Assembly: GCA_900557275.1 (NCBI GenBank)
Contig: USRX01000008.1
Span: forward strand, 14,914 to 78,913
Source of the DNA: an uncultured Roseburia sp.
GTDB taxonomy: Bacteria > Bacillota_A > Clostridia > Lachnospirales > Lachnospiraceae
DNA: 64,000 bases
Reading direction: 5' to 3'
Shown: positions 8,520 through 17,775 of the stretch, one piece after another
Layout of the letters: the number at the start of each line of letters is the position of its first letter
How positions within the stretch are numbered: position 1 is the first letter of the stretch
Program-made: the position numbers and the translations under genes
The notes under the pieces: model-generated
The model's database searches: none
Told to the model about the DNA's origin: nothing
Seen by the model: the letters and a program-made list of their open reading frames with translations, nothing else

Positions 8520-8981
8520 ATGATATTAATAACAGGCGGTGCATACCAGGGGAAATGTCTGTTTGCAAAACAGCTGATAAGTGACAATAAAGTGTTTTCA
8601 GGAATAGAAAACGATATGTCAGAAAATGTATCGAATACCGAAACAGTGGCGGATACTGTTGCGATTTGTAACCAAATTCATATCGCAGATGAACGTACTA
8701 CAATAGAAGAAATACAGATGGCACATATCTGGGATCATTACCATCTGTGGGTCGCTGAGCAGCTGCGGGGAAATAACGATCCTTGGCAGCAGACGCAGCA
8801 GGTGCTGGAGAAAAATCCGGATATCATCATCTGCTCCACAGAGCTTGGATGCGGGATCGTGCCCATCGAAGAGTTTGACCGAAACTGGCGTGAAGTTACG
8901 GGACGGCTGTGCTGTATGCTGGCAAAGGAAGCAAAGGCGGTATACCGTGTAAATTGCAGTATCGGCATGCAGATCAAGTAG
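8520..8981 (+). CDS. Second, shorter CobU-like protein with altered P-loop
   Basis: 153 residues, recognisably CobU-like. It starts with MILITGGAYQGKCLFAKQL, aligning with the CobU P-loop, but has Cys where the family has Ser/Thr after the GK. The block STELGCGIVPIEEFDRNWREVTGRL corresponds to the conserved CobU EVGxGIVP...GR region, which the first CobU here carries only in degraded form (TNDVFCDGIS). The GMP-accepting His loop is not evident. It is the last gene of the cobU-cobS cluster. The two CobU-type proteins may divide the kinase and guanylyltransferase functions, or this one may be a regulatory or degenerate paralogue. Confidence 0.75.
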   Translation: MILITGGAYQGKCLFAKQLISDNKVFSGIENDMSENVSNTETVADTVAICNQIHIADERTTIEEIQMAHIWDHYHLWVAEQLRGNNDPWQQTQQVLEKNPDIIICSTELGCGIVPIEEFDRNWREVTGRLCCMLAKEAKAVYRVNCSIGMQIK

Positions 8982-9105
8982 TGATAAAGATAAATTATTA
9001 AAAGCAGTATTTCTGTATAATGTGTTGAAAAACCAGGACTATATACTGAAAACAATAGACAACAACAGACAATAGTAAATATTAAGCAGGAAGGAAATAA
9101 CAAAT

Positions 9106-10350
9106 TTGGCTGGATATGAAATAGAAACATGTGTGGAGCGTGTGATTTTGGTAGGTGTCAGCCTACGGGATGACGACGATACAGAAGATTCTCTGGCGGA
9201 GCTTGGGGAGCTGGCAGCGACTGCGGGAGCAGAAGTGGTTGGAACGGTTATTCAGCAGCTGGATCAGATCCATCCGGGAACTTATGTGGGCAGCGGAAAG
9301 CTGGAAGAGATCCGGAATCTTATCTGGGAGCTGGATGCTACCGGCATCATATGTGATGATGAACTTTCTCCGGCGCAGCTGCGGAATATGGAACAGATCC
9401 TGGATACCAAAGTCATGGATCGGACACTGATCATTCTGGATATTTTTGCGGCACGGGCAAGAACCAGCGAAGGTAAGATCCAGGTAGAGCTGGCACAGTT
9501 AAAATACCGGCTCAGCCGTCTGACGGGACTGGGACGGTCTCTGTCACGACTGGGAGGCGGTATCGGAACCCGTGGACCGGGAGAGAAGAAACTGGAGATG
9601 GATCGTCGTCTGATCAATCACAGAGCGGCACAGCTGAACCGGGAACTGAAGGATGTGATCCGCCATCGGGAGGTCAACCGTGCCCGACGTATGGAGACCC
9701 ATACGAAAGTGGCAGCCATCGTTGGATACACCAATGCCGGAAAATCCACGCTTTTGAATACTCTGACCGATGCAGATGTATACGAAGAGGATCAGCTGTT
9801 TGCGACGCTGGACCCTACCACACGACTGCTGGAGCTTCCGGACGGACAGAGCCTGATGCTTACTGACACGGTAGGATTTATCCGCAAGCTTCCCCACCAT
9901 CTTGTAGATGCGTTTAAAAGCACATTGGAAGAGGCAAAGTATGCGGACTTTATCCTGCATGTGGTAGACGCTTCCAATCCGCAGTGGGACAAGCAGATGT
10001 TTATCGTATATCAGACGCTGGAAGATCTTGGAATCGCAGGAAAGAAGATCATTACATTATTTAATAAGTGTGACCAGCTGGAGGATGCGCCTCATTTCCG
10101 GGATTTCCGCGCGGATGCATCCCTGTGTATTTCGGCAAAGACCGGAGAGGGGTTCGAGGAACTGTTTACATTATTAGAAAATACGCTGCGGGAAGGCAAA
10201 ACACGGATTGAGATGCTGATCCCTTATGCCCAGGCAGGCAAGATCCAGCTTGTGCGCAAATACGGAGAACTTTTAAAAGAAGAATACCGGGAAGACGGCA
10301 TTTATATCGAGGCCTATGTGCCGGGAGGCATGTCTCTGGAGCTGATGTAG
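9106..10350 (+). CDS. hflX: Ribosome-associated GTPase HflX
   Basis: 414-residue HflX. N-terminal nucleotide-binding domain with HPGTYVGSGKLEEI (about residues 56-70), a helical linker containing the Gly-rich GLGRSLSRLGGGIGTRGPGE (141-160), then the G domain with G1 GYTNAGKS (207-214), G3 DTVG (254-257) and G4 NKCD (320-323). HflX splits and rescues stalled 70S ribosomes after stress. The start is a TTG preceded by AGGAAGG; no ATG fits the conserved N terminus better. It stands alone, after the cob cluster. Confidence 0.95.
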   Translation: MAGYEIETCVERVILVGVSLRDDDDTEDSLAELGELAATAGAEVVGTVIQQLDQIHPGTYVGSGKLEEIRNLIWELDATGIICDDELSPAQLRNMEQILDTKVMDRTLIILDIFAARARTSEGKIQVELAQLKYRLSRLTGLGRSLSRLGGGIGTRGPGEKKLEMDRRLINHRAAQLNRELKDVIRHREVNRARRMETHTKVAAIVGYTNAGKSTLLNTLTDADVYEEDQLFATLDPTTRLLELPDGQSLMLTDTVGFIRKLPHHLVDAFKSTLEEAKYADFILHVVDASNPQWDKQMFIVYQTLEDLGIAGKKIITLFNKCDQLEDAPHFRDFRADASLCISAKTGEGFEELFTLLENTLREGKTRIEMLIPYAQAGKIQLVRKYGELLKEEYREDGIYIEAYVPGGMSLELM

Positions 10351-10740
10351 AAATCTGTGAAACAAGACATTGCTTCCTAAAGAACTGATAGAAATATTAA
10401 GAAAATATCTTAGAGTAAATTTATTGAAGATAAAGAAATATTGCCATTCCGGTAAAAGATAGATATTTTCCGGATATATGATAAAAAGATATGAAAAATA
10501 TTTTTATATCAGGAACATAGAAAAGAATTAGGGGTAAAAATTAAGAAACAACGGCTGTATTGTTGCAGGCATCGTGGAAAAATGGTATTCTGAATACAGA
10601 AAAATTTCTGTATGGGAAATATGTTTTCTAAGTGATGTTTTTGCGGAATCTTATGAGAGTCCGCAGGCATAGATGGTAATGTATGATGGGAGCCTTTTTA
10701 GGAATATCAGAAATACGTTGCAGGCAATGGAGGATAGCTT
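10351..10740. other. 390-bp region upstream of pyrC with promoter and leader
   Basis: AT-rich. It contains a promoter at 10563-10591 and, in the predicted leader, a short hairpin at about 10649-10672 (TGCGGA / TCCGCA arms) followed by CAGGC. No T-run follows, so it is not an obvious attenuator. I see no gene. Confidence 0.45.
10563..10591 (+). promoter_or_regulatory. Promoter of the pyrC-F-K-D cluster
   Basis: TTGCAG (10563-10568), 17-bp spacer, extended -10 TGG-TATTCT (10586-10591), giving a leader of about 140 nt before pyrC. Confidence 0.55.
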
Positions 10741-12015
10741 ATGTCAATTTTGATAAAAAACGGAATCGTTGTGGATCCTGTTCTTGGAACGGAAGAGAAA
10801 CAGGACGTACTGATTGAAAAAGATAAGATCAGTTGTGTGGCTCCGGCGATTCAGGAAAAAGCAGCCCGTGTGGTAGACGCAGAGGGCTGTTATGTCATGC
10901 CCGGATTTATTGATCTGCATGTGCATCTGCGCGATCCGGGACTGGAATATAAAGAAGATATACAGACCGGCACAAAAGCAGCTGCTCATGGCGGTTTTAC
11001 AACAATCGTGGCGATGCCGAATACAAAGCCGGTAGTAGACAGACCGGATATTGTGGATTATGTGACTCACAAGGCTGCATCCGTAACAAAAATTCATGTG
11101 CTGCAGGCTGGTGCGGTAACAAAAGGACAACAGGGTAAAGAGCTGGCAGATATTGCTGGCATGAAGAAAGCCGGAAGTCCGGCAATCAGTGAGGATGGCA
11201 AATCCGTTATGAATGCTCAGATCTACAGGGAAGGCATGAAGCTTGCTGCTGAAAATGATATGGCAGTTTTGGCACACTGTGAAGATATTAATATGGTAAA
11301 TGGCGGCGTGCTGAATGCGGATGCAAAATCCGAAAGCCTTGGCATGAAGGGAATTACCAATTCCGTAGAGGATGTCATCGTGGCAAGAGATATCCTTCTG
11401 GCGAAGGAGACAGGCGTGCGTCTGCATCTTTGCCACTGTTCTACAAAGGACAGCGTGCAGATGGTAAAACAGGCAAAGGAAGAAGGTCTTCCTGTAACTG
11501 CAGAAGTCTGCCCGCATCATTTTACCCTCTGTTCCGAAGATATTCCGGGGGACGATGCGAACTATAAGATGAATCCGCCGCTTCGTACGAGAGAAGATAT
11601 GGAAGCTCTCCGGGAAGGTTTACGTCTTGGAATCATGGATGTGATCTCCACAGATCATGCGCCACATTCCGCAGAAGAAAAGAACCAGTCTATTGAAAAA
11701 GCGCCTTTTGGCATTGTAGGACTGGAGACAGCAGCAGCCCTGACGTATACAGAACTGGTTAAGACCGGACTTCTCACGATGCCGCAGATGGCAGAAAAAA
11801 TGAGTCTGAATCCGGCAAAAGTGCTGAAGCTGGATAAAGGTCAGATTGCAGAAGGAAAAGTGGCAGATATCGTGATCTTTGATACGAGAGAGACATATGC
11901 CATTGATCCGCAGACCTTTTATTCCAAAGGGAAAAATACGCCGTTTGGCGGTTACCAGGCAAATGGAAAAGTGCGTATGACCATCGCCGATGGCGAGATC
12001 GCTTATGAAGAGTAG
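10741..12015 (+). CDS. pyrC: Dihydroorotase
   Basis: 424-residue class I dihydroorotase of the amidohydrolase superfamily, third step of UMP synthesis (carbamoyl-aspartate to dihydroorotate). Metal ligands His60 and His62 in GFIDLHVHLRDPG, the LAHCED and CHCSTKDS histidines, and Asp in ISTDHAPHS are all present, with the C-terminal NPAKVLKLDKGQIAEGKVADIVIFD typical of the family. Start ATG has GGAGG 8 bp upstream. First gene of a pyr cluster continuing with pyrF, pyrK and pyrD; pyrB and carAB are not in the window. Confidence 0.95.
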   Translation: MSILIKNGIVVDPVLGTEEKQDVLIEKDKISCVAPAIQEKAARVVDAEGCYVMPGFIDLHVHLRDPGLEYKEDIQTGTKAAAHGGFTTIVAMPNTKPVVDRPDIVDYVTHKAASVTKIHVLQAGAVTKGQQGKELADIAGMKKAGSPAISEDGKSVMNAQIYREGMKLAAENDMAVLAHCEDINMVNGGVLNADAKSESLGMKGITNSVEDVIVARDILLAKETGVRLHLCHCSTKDSVQMVKQAKEEGLPVTAEVCPHHFTLCSEDIPGDDANYKMNPPLRTREDMEALREGLRLGIMDVISTDHAPHSAEEKNQSIEKAPFGIVGLETAAALTYTELVKTGLLTMPQMAEKMSLNPAKVLKLDKGQIAEGKVADIVIFDTRETYAIDPQTFYSKGKNTPFGGYQANGKVRMTIADGEIAYEE

Positions 12016-12069
12016 AGTTTGCAGATATCTAAAAAAGAAATATAGAAACGAGATAAGAAAGGAACAAAG

Positions 12070-12996
12070 ATGATCAATAAACTTTGTGAAAAAATCAAAA
12101 AAACAAACGCACCTATCGTAGTCGGACTTGATCCGATGCTGAATTATGTACCGGAGCATGTGAAAAAACAGGCATTTGCGGAGTATGGTGAGACATTAAA
12201 AGGCGCTGCTGAAGCTATCTGGCAGTATAATAAAGCAATCGTAGATGCAGTCTATGATCTGATTCCGGCTGTAAAACCGCAGATTGCTATGTATGAGCAG
12301 TTTGGCGTGGAAGGTCTGATCGCTTACCAGAAGACGGTAGATTACTGCCATGAGAAAGATCTGGTTGTCATCGGCGATGTAAAACGTGGAGACATTGGTT
12401 CCACATCCGCTGCATATGCGGTTGGTCATCTTGGAAAAGTAGAAGTAGGAAGCCAGAAGATTCCGGTATTCAACGAGGATTTTGCTACGGTAAACCCATA
12501 CCTTGGAACAGACGGGATCAAACCATTTGTAGACATCTGCAAGGAAGAAAAGAAAGGTCTGTTCATTCTTGTAAAGACATCCAATCCGTCCAGCGGAGAG
12601 TTCCAGGATCGTATGATCGACGGAAAACCGCTGTATGAGCATGTGGCAGAAAAAGTAGCTGCATGGGGTGAAGAGCTGATGGGCGATGCTTACAGCTATG
12701 TAGGCGCTGTTGTAGGCGCTACCTATCCGGAGATCGGCAAAGTGCTGCGTAAAGTAATGCCGAAGAGCTTCATCCTTGTACCGGGCTACGGCGCACAGGG
12801 TGGAAAAGGCGCAGATCTGGTTCATTACTTCAATGAAGATGGACTTGGCGCCATCGTAAACTCATCCAGAGGCATCATTGCAGCTTACAAACAGGAGAAA
12901 TACACACAGTTTGGCGCAGAGCATTTTGCAGATGCATCCAGACAGGCAGTGCTTGATATGATCGAGGATATTGACGGCGCTTTAAAAAATCGATAA
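12070..12996 (+). CDS. pyrF: Orotidine-5'-phosphate decarboxylase (type 2)
   Basis: 308-residue OMP decarboxylase of the longer type 2 group. It carries GLDP near the N terminus, the catalytic DVKRGDIGSTS loop (about residues 102-112) and a phosphate-binding VPGYGAQGGKG. It decarboxylates OMP to UMP. It follows pyrC by 54 bp with AAGGA before its ATG, so it is co-transcribed. Confidence 0.95.
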   Translation: MINKLCEKIKKTNAPIVVGLDPMLNYVPEHVKKQAFAEYGETLKGAAEAIWQYNKAIVDAVYDLIPAVKPQIAMYEQFGVEGLIAYQKTVDYCHEKDLVVIGDVKRGDIGSTSAAYAVGHLGKVEVGSQKIPVFNEDFATVNPYLGTDGIKPFVDICKEEKKGLFILVKTSNPSSGEFQDRMIDGKPLYEHVAEKVAAWGEELMGDAYSYVGAVVGATYPEIGKVLRKVMPKSFILVPGYGAQGGKGADLVHYFNEDGLGAIVNSSRGIIAAYKQEKYTQFGAEHFADASRQAVLDMIEDIDGALKNR

Positions 12997-13141
12997 GTAA
13001 AAATTTGTGTCGCCGGAAAACTGGCGAAAAGGACATTACTATCAAAATGAGCATATATAAAATATGCAGCGTTTATTCTGAAAACACGGGCATGGATTTT
13101 TTCAGATTTTGTGTCCGATATAATGTGAGGTAAAAATAAAT

Positions 13142-13912
13142 ATGGCCGAAAAATTTAAAGAAAATGCAGTGATCATCAGTCAGGAAGAGATCGCGCCGGG
13201 GATTTTCAGCATGTGGCTGAAGACAGAGCAGATTGCACAGCATGCGAAAGCCGGACAGTTTATTTCTATTTACTGTGAAGACGGCAGCAGAATGCTTCCA
13301 CGTCCCATCAGTATCTGTGAGATTGACAAAAATGATGGAGCGCTGCATCTGGTATACAGAGTTGCGGGAAAAGGCACACAGGAATTTTCTGAGAAAAATA
13401 CAGGAATGGAATTAAGCGTTTTAGGACCGCTTGGAAATGGATTTCCGCTGAAAAGTAAAAAAGCATTTCTCATCGGCGGTGGCATCGGCATCCCGCCGAT
13501 TCTGGAGCTGGCAAAACAGTTAGACTGTGAGAAGCAGATCGTGCTTGGTTACAGAAACAGCGACATGTTCCTGCTGGATGAGTTTAAGAAATACGGTCCC
13601 GTATATATCGCAACGGAAGATGGAAGCTACGGAAGCAAGGGAAATGTTCTGGATGCAATCCGTGAAAATGATCTGGAAGCAGACATTATCTATGCATGCG
13701 GGCCGACACCGATGCTTCGTGCATTGAAAGAATATGCGGCAGAGAAACAGATGGAATGCTGGATTTCCATGGAAGAGAAGATGGCATGCGGTATCGGCGC
13801 ATGTCTTGCATGTGTATGCAAGTCCAAAGAAGTGGATGCACATACAAACGTACATAATAAACGTGTCTGCAAAGAAGGTCCGGTATTTCGCGCTGAGGAG
13901 GTGGAACTGTAA
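13142..13912 (+). CDS. pyrK: Dihydroorotate dehydrogenase B, electron-transfer subunit
   Basis: 256 residues: FAD-binding barrel (RPISICE, residues 54-60), NAD(H)-binding domain (IGGGIGIPP, 111-119, and YACGPTPML) and a C-terminal [2Fe-2S] site formed by Cys216, Cys221, Cys224 and Cys243 (CGIGACLACVC plus a later Cys). It passes electrons from PyrD to NAD+. Its stop codon overlaps the pyrD start by one base, consistent with the PyrD2-PyrK2 heterotetramer being made in step. Confidence 0.96.
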   Translation: MAEKFKENAVIISQEEIAPGIFSMWLKTEQIAQHAKAGQFISIYCEDGSRMLPRPISICEIDKNDGALHLVYRVAGKGTQEFSEKNTGMELSVLGPLGNGFPLKSKKAFLIGGGIGIPPILELAKQLDCEKQIVLGYRNSDMFLLDEFKKYGPVYIATEDGSYGSKGNVLDAIRENDLEADIIYACGPTPMLRALKEYAAEKQMECWISMEEKMACGIGACLACVCKSKEVDAHTNVHNKRVCKEGPVFRAEEVEL

Positions 13913-14814
13913 TGAATACAAAAGTCAATATTGCAGGGGTAACCTTTGATAATCCCGTAATGGTAGCTTCCGGAACATTCGGTTCCGGCGAAGAATTTTC
14001 TGAATTTGTGGATCTGAACCGTCTGGGTGCTGTTGTGACAAAAGGTGTTGCCAATGTGCCGTGGCCGGGCAATCCGACACCGCGTATCGCAGAAGTATAC
14101 GGCGGTATGCTGAATGCCATCGGTCTGCAGAATCCGGGAATCGATGTGTTTGTATCCAGGGACATTCCATTTCTGAAAAAATATGATACGAAGATCATTG
14201 TAAATGTATGTGGCCGCTCTGCTGAAGACTATTGTGAAGTGGTAGAACGTCTGGCAGATCAGCCGGTAGATATGCTGGAAATCAACATTTCCTGCCCGAA
14301 CGTCAAAGAGGGTGGAATTGCTTTCGGAACAGATCCGAAGGCAGTCGAGGCAATTACAAAAGAAGTGAAAAAATATGCAAAACAGCCGGTTATCATGAAA
14401 CTGAGCCCGAATGTAACAGACATCAAAGTGATGGCAAAAGCAGCAGAGGCTGGAGGGGCAGATGCACTGTCTCTGATCAATACGCTGACGGGGATGAAGA
14501 TTGATGTACAGAAACGTACATTTGCCATTGCCAATAAGACCGGCGGACTTTCCGGTCCGGCAGTACATCCTGTCGCAGTGCGCATGGTATATGAAGTTGC
14601 CAGTGCAGTAAACTTACCGATCATCGGTATGGGTGGAATTCAGAGTGCCGAGGATGCGCTGGAATTGATTCTTGCCGGAGCTACAGCAGTCAGCGTGGGA
14701 ACTGCCAACTTTACAAATCCGACGGTAACCATGGATATTGTGGATGGCATCGAAGAATATCTCCGTATACATCATATTGAAGATATTAATGAGCTGATCG
14801 GAGCAGTAAAATAA
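13912..14814 (+). CDS. pyrD: Dihydroorotate dehydrogenase (NAD+), catalytic subunit, class 1B
   Basis: 300-residue FMN flavoprotein. The active-site cysteine of class 1 enzymes is Cys128 in EINISCPN; ASGTFGSG near the N terminus and the phosphate-binding GMGGI and GATAVSVGTAN segments are standard. Pairing with PyrK and the NISCPNVK motif place it in class 1B (NAD-linked). It is the last gene of the cluster, followed by a strong terminator. Confidence 0.96.
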   Translation: MNTKVNIAGVTFDNPVMVASGTFGSGEEFSEFVDLNRLGAVVTKGVANVPWPGNPTPRIAEVYGGMLNAIGLQNPGIDVFVSRDIPFLKKYDTKIIVNVCGRSAEDYCEVVERLADQPVDMLEINISCPNVKEGGIAFGTDPKAVEAITKEVKKYAKQPVIMKLSPNVTDIKVMAKAAEAGGADALSLINTLTGMKIDVQKRTFAIANKTGGLSGPAVHPVAVRMVYEVASAVNLPIIGMGGIQSAEDALELILAGATAVSVGTANFTNPTVTMDIVDGIEEYLRIHHIEDINELIGAVK

Positions 14815-14833
14815 AAGAGTCTGAAAAGCTGAT

Positions 14834-14866
14834 ACAGCCGGTAACGCATGTTACTGGCTGTTTTTC
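14834..14866 (+). terminator. Intrinsic terminator after pyrD
   Basis: Twelve-base-pair stem ACAGCCGGTAAC / GTTACTGGCTGT with a GCAT loop, followed by TTTTTC, 20 bp after the pyrD stop codon. Confidence 0.9.
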
Positions 14867-15039
14867 ATATAAGGTGTTTTCGGCAACTAAAAATAAAGCG
14901 TATGGATGATGCAGATGAAGAATGCTTAAATATTGTTGTAGGTAAATTATAAAAATGTTATTGTATATCCAGTGCCCAGAGTCATACGTTTTTAATGACA
15001 GGATATAAGGAAAAAAAGGATTGTTTGGGGGAAAGCATC

Positions 15040-15924
15040 GTGGGGATTAATTTTGAATATTACAAAGTATTTTATTATGTCGCCAGATATGGGAATATCA
15101 CAACAGCAGCGAAAGCGTTGTTTTTATCCCAGTCTACGGTCAGTCGTATGATCCAGAATCTGGAGCATGATCTGGAAACTACACTTTTTGTCCGCAATAA
15201 AAAGGGGGTAACGCTCACGGATACCGGTGTGGTGTTGTACAACCATGTATCTCAGGCATGTGAACATATTTTCCTTGGAGAACAGCGGGTCAATCTTATG
15301 AAACAGCTGGGGGAGGGCATGATCAAGATCGGAACCACGGAGATGGTTATGAAGTATTTTCTTATGCCGTTTCTGACAGAGTTTCGGAATAAATATCCTC
15401 TTATCAAAATGGATATTTCTTTCCAGGATCCTTCAAAGATCGGTATGGCGCTGACTTCCGGACAACTGGATCTGGCGATCCTGACCACGCCTATTGAAGA
15501 GGATGAACGATTGGGAGTACTCTCATGGATGGAATTTTCTGATGTAATGCTGGCAGGAAATGCGTATTCGGAATTAAAGGAAGACACCTATTCATTGCAG
15601 AAGCTGGTAGACTATCCATTTATTACCATGCGAAACGGTATGAGCGCCCGAGTATATCTGGAAAGGGTTTTTCTGGATTATGGAGCAGCGCTAAATCCGG
15701 TATACGAAGCAGAATCCATGCCACTGGTCTTAGATATGCTCGAAGCCGGATTTGGAATAGGATGCGCACCGGAATTTTATGCTGAGGAGGCATTGAAACG
15801 GAAGAAGGTTTTTGAGGTTCATTTGGAAAAACCGCTCCCGAAACGAGAAATCTGTGCGGTATACGCAAAAGGCGCACCGGGAAATCTAGCAAGAGATGAG
15901 TTTTTAAGGATATTTCAGGAGTAG
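15040..15924 (+). CDS. LysR-family transcriptional regulator
   Basis: LTTR with the MGINFEYYKVFYYVARYG start common in clostridial LysR proteins, an N-terminal HTH (ITTAAKALFLSQSTVSRMI) and an effector-binding domain. An in-frame ATG exists at 14995, but it has no ribosome site; GTG at 15040 sits after GGGGG and matches the family start, giving 294 residues. A perfect terminator follows. It is the first gene before the isomerase-fold/SufE pair and could control it. Confidence 0.85.
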   Translation: MGINFEYYKVFYYVARYGNITTAAKALFLSQSTVSRMIQNLEHDLETTLFVRNKKGVTLTDTGVVLYNHVSQACEHIFLGEQRVNLMKQLGEGMIKIGTTEMVMKYFLMPFLTEFRNKYPLIKMDISFQDPSKIGMALTSGQLDLAILTTPIEEDERLGVLSWMEFSDVMLAGNAYSELKEDTYSLQKLVDYPFITMRNGMSARVYLERVFLDYGAALNPVYEAESMPLVLDMLEAGFGIGCAPEFYAEEALKRKKVFEVHLEKPLPKREICAVYAKGAPGNLARDEFLRIFQE

Positions 15925-15991
15925 TTTTTTATAAAAATATAAAGAAATAAATTTAATCAAAAGAAAATAAAATCAGGTAGGATTTGTTTTT

Positions 15992-16034
15992 ATAAGGGTA
16001 TATCCATGCATACAGCGCATGGATATACCCTTAT
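15992..16034. terminator. Terminator between lysR and isomerase-fold gene 1
   Basis: Perfect 18-bp stem (15992-16009 with 16017-16034), 7-nt loop, followed by TTTATTGTTTT. It insulates the LysR transcript from the following operon. Confidence 0.9.
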
Positions 16035-16045
16035 TTTATTGTTTT

Positions 16046-16120
16046 ACAGATGATTGAGTGAAATGTTACCATATAGCTACAGAGATACAGATTTCCTGAA
16101 CTGTTTACAACAGATGATTG
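16046..16120 (+). promoter_or_regulatory. Repeated 11-mer upstream of isomerase-fold gene 1
   Basis: ACAGATGATTG occurs at 16046-16056 and again at 16110-16120, each preceded by TTTAC, in the 180-bp leader region of the operon. The spacing (64 bp, about six helical turns) would suit a looping regulator. Speculative. Confidence 0.3.
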
Positions 16121-16221
16121 GTAAGGAAAATTTTCTGACTGCAAAAGAGAATATGGGAACGGAAATCTTAATCGAAAAGATGAGAAAGATTAAGAATCAA
16201 GATTAAGGAGGAAAAGGAAAT

Positions 16222-17775
16222 ATGGGAGTTAAGACAACAAAAGATATCAAGCTTGTGATTCAGCCGGTGCACAGTGTAATGGTGCATGAATATGTATTTG
16301 AGGGTCCCTGTCGTTTTGGTTCCGGGGATGAACTGACAGTAGAGTTTGACCGTATGAATGGAGCAGAGGGACTGAAGGTTTTCAAAAAGAAGATCGCGGA
16401 ATATCTGGAAGGGGATGCAGATTTTGAAATCCTTCCGCCGGTAGAGTGTGAGATCAATGAGTCATTTGAAATCTCCGACCAACTGATGGCAGACATTACG
16501 GTAAACGATGCAAAGGTAGACTGTTACCTGTTCTTTTCCGTACAGCGTACTTATCCGATCATGCTGAAAACAGCTGTTATGACAGGGAAACCGATCGTTC
16601 TCCAGCCGAAATGCTGTGGCAGTACGATGGTTCCGGCGATGATTCGCAAACGGGGGTATGAATGCATCTCCCCACTGACATGGGAAGATCTTTCCAATAT
16701 GCTGAAAGTTTACCGGGTAAGAAAAGTGCTGAAAAAATCAAGAGCGCTTCTTTTGACCCGAGCTTATACTAATGCGGCTCTTGTCAGCGCACCGGATGGA
16801 TTTATCAATCTGGATGATGCCACAAAGATTTTTGGAACAGAGTTCTGTTATCTGGATGTACATGAATTTCTGGATCAGACACAGCCGATTCCATGCACGG
16901 AGAATCATACGAAACCAGGCATTCGTGGTCTGAACCCGACACCGGAAGAAATGGATGAGATCAGTAATCAGGCAGATGCGCTGATTGCAGGGGCAACCGA
17001 ATGTACAATGTCAAAAGAAGATCTGGTACATACACTGCGTTTTTACAAGACGACGCAAAAGATGCTGGAGCATTATGAATGCAACGCTTTTTCTGCACCA
17101 TGTCCGGAGATGTGCGCTACCAGACGTCTGAATGCAAATAAATTTACACCGTGTCTGACCCATTCTCTGTTGAATGCACAGGGTGTATGTTCTGCCTGTG
17201 AATATGATGTGCCGGGATTGATCACACAGATCATCCTTTCTTCTTTTGCGCATGCAGGCTGTTATATGGGAAATACGAGTGTGGTTCCATTTGAAAAAGA
17301 TGGTATCACACCGGTCATTGTGGCAAATCCGGCAAATGACATTGCGGAGAAAGTCAAAGAGATGGATCAGGAGACAAGAGATCATCTGGTATATATGTTC
17401 CATTCTTCTATCAACTTACAGATGCACGGCTATGATGCGCCGCAGATGGATTATGCAATTCATCCATACACTGGTTCCCGCTGGGGCGGTACTTTCCGTC
17501 ATGATTTCAAACAGGAAGCAGGACAGATTATTACTATGGCACGTATCGCACCGGATGGAAAAAGTATTCTGGTTGCAAAAGGTACAATTGTGTGTGGTGT
17601 AGGTGAAAAACTGGAAGGCTGTACCCAGGGTCTTGCGTTTACCGTAAAAGACAACCGGGATTTCTATAAGAAACAGCAGGATTTCGGCAATCATTGCCCC
17701 GTAGTCTTTGGTGATTATTTTGACCAGGTAGTAGCACTTGGTGAACTTCTTGGACTGGATGTAGTTACTGCATGA
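16222..17775 (+). CDS. Cysteine-rich protein of the L-fucose/L-arabinose isomerase superfamily (paralogue 1)
   Basis: 517 residues, related along its full length to the product at 21033-22565. The block CLTHSLLNAQGVCSACEYD (311-329) and the C-terminal FGNHCPVVFGDY (488-499) match the metal-binding Glu/Asp region and terminal His region of FucI/AraA-type isomerases. The position where FucI has its second metal Asp appears to read GNT (350-352). The protein has 19 Cys, and about eleven recur in the paralogue, including Cys131-Cys132, Cys294-x3-Cys298, Cys311 and Cys326; such conservation is not typical of sugar isomerases. Its stop overlaps the start of a SufE-fusion gene by 4 bp. Sugar isomerisation is possible, but a sulfur-modified or metal-cluster enzyme is suggested by context. 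Function unknown. Confidence 0.75.
   Translation: MGVKTTKDIKLVIQPVHSVMVHEYVFEGPCRFGSGDELTVEFDRMNGAEGLKVFKKKIAEYLEGDADFEILPPVECEINESFEISDQLMADITVNDAKVDCYLFFSVQRTYPIMLKTAVMTGKPIVLQPKCCGSTMVPAMIRKRGYECISPLTWEDLSNMLKVYRVRKVLKKSRALLLTRAYTNAALVSAPDGFINLDDATKIFGTEFCYLDVHEFLDQTQPIPCTENHTKPGIRGLNPTPEEMDEISNQADALIAGATECTMSKEDLVHTLRFYKTTQKMLEHYECNAFSAPCPEMCATRRLNANKFTPCLTHSLLNAQGVCSACEYDVPGLITQIILSSFAHAGCYMGNTSVVPFEKDGITPVIVANPANDIAEKVKEMDQETRDHLVYMFHSSINLQMHGYDAPQMDYAIHPYTGSRWGGTFRHDFKQEAGQIITMARIAPDGKSILVAKGTIVCGVGEKLEGCTQGLAFTVKDNRDFYKKQQDFGNHCPVVFGDYFDQVVALGELLGLDVVTA

Noticed and set aside
10598..10740. PyrR-binding attenuator before pyrC
   Set aside because: A small hairpin with GTCCGCAGGC resembles part of a PyrR loop, but there is no terminator with T-run and no antiterminator pairing.
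10744..11520. 258-codon antisense frame opposite pyrC
   Set aside because: It is a shadow of the strongly coding pyrC sequence, with Cys/His-rich, low-credibility composition; the same applies to the other long antisense frames in this window.
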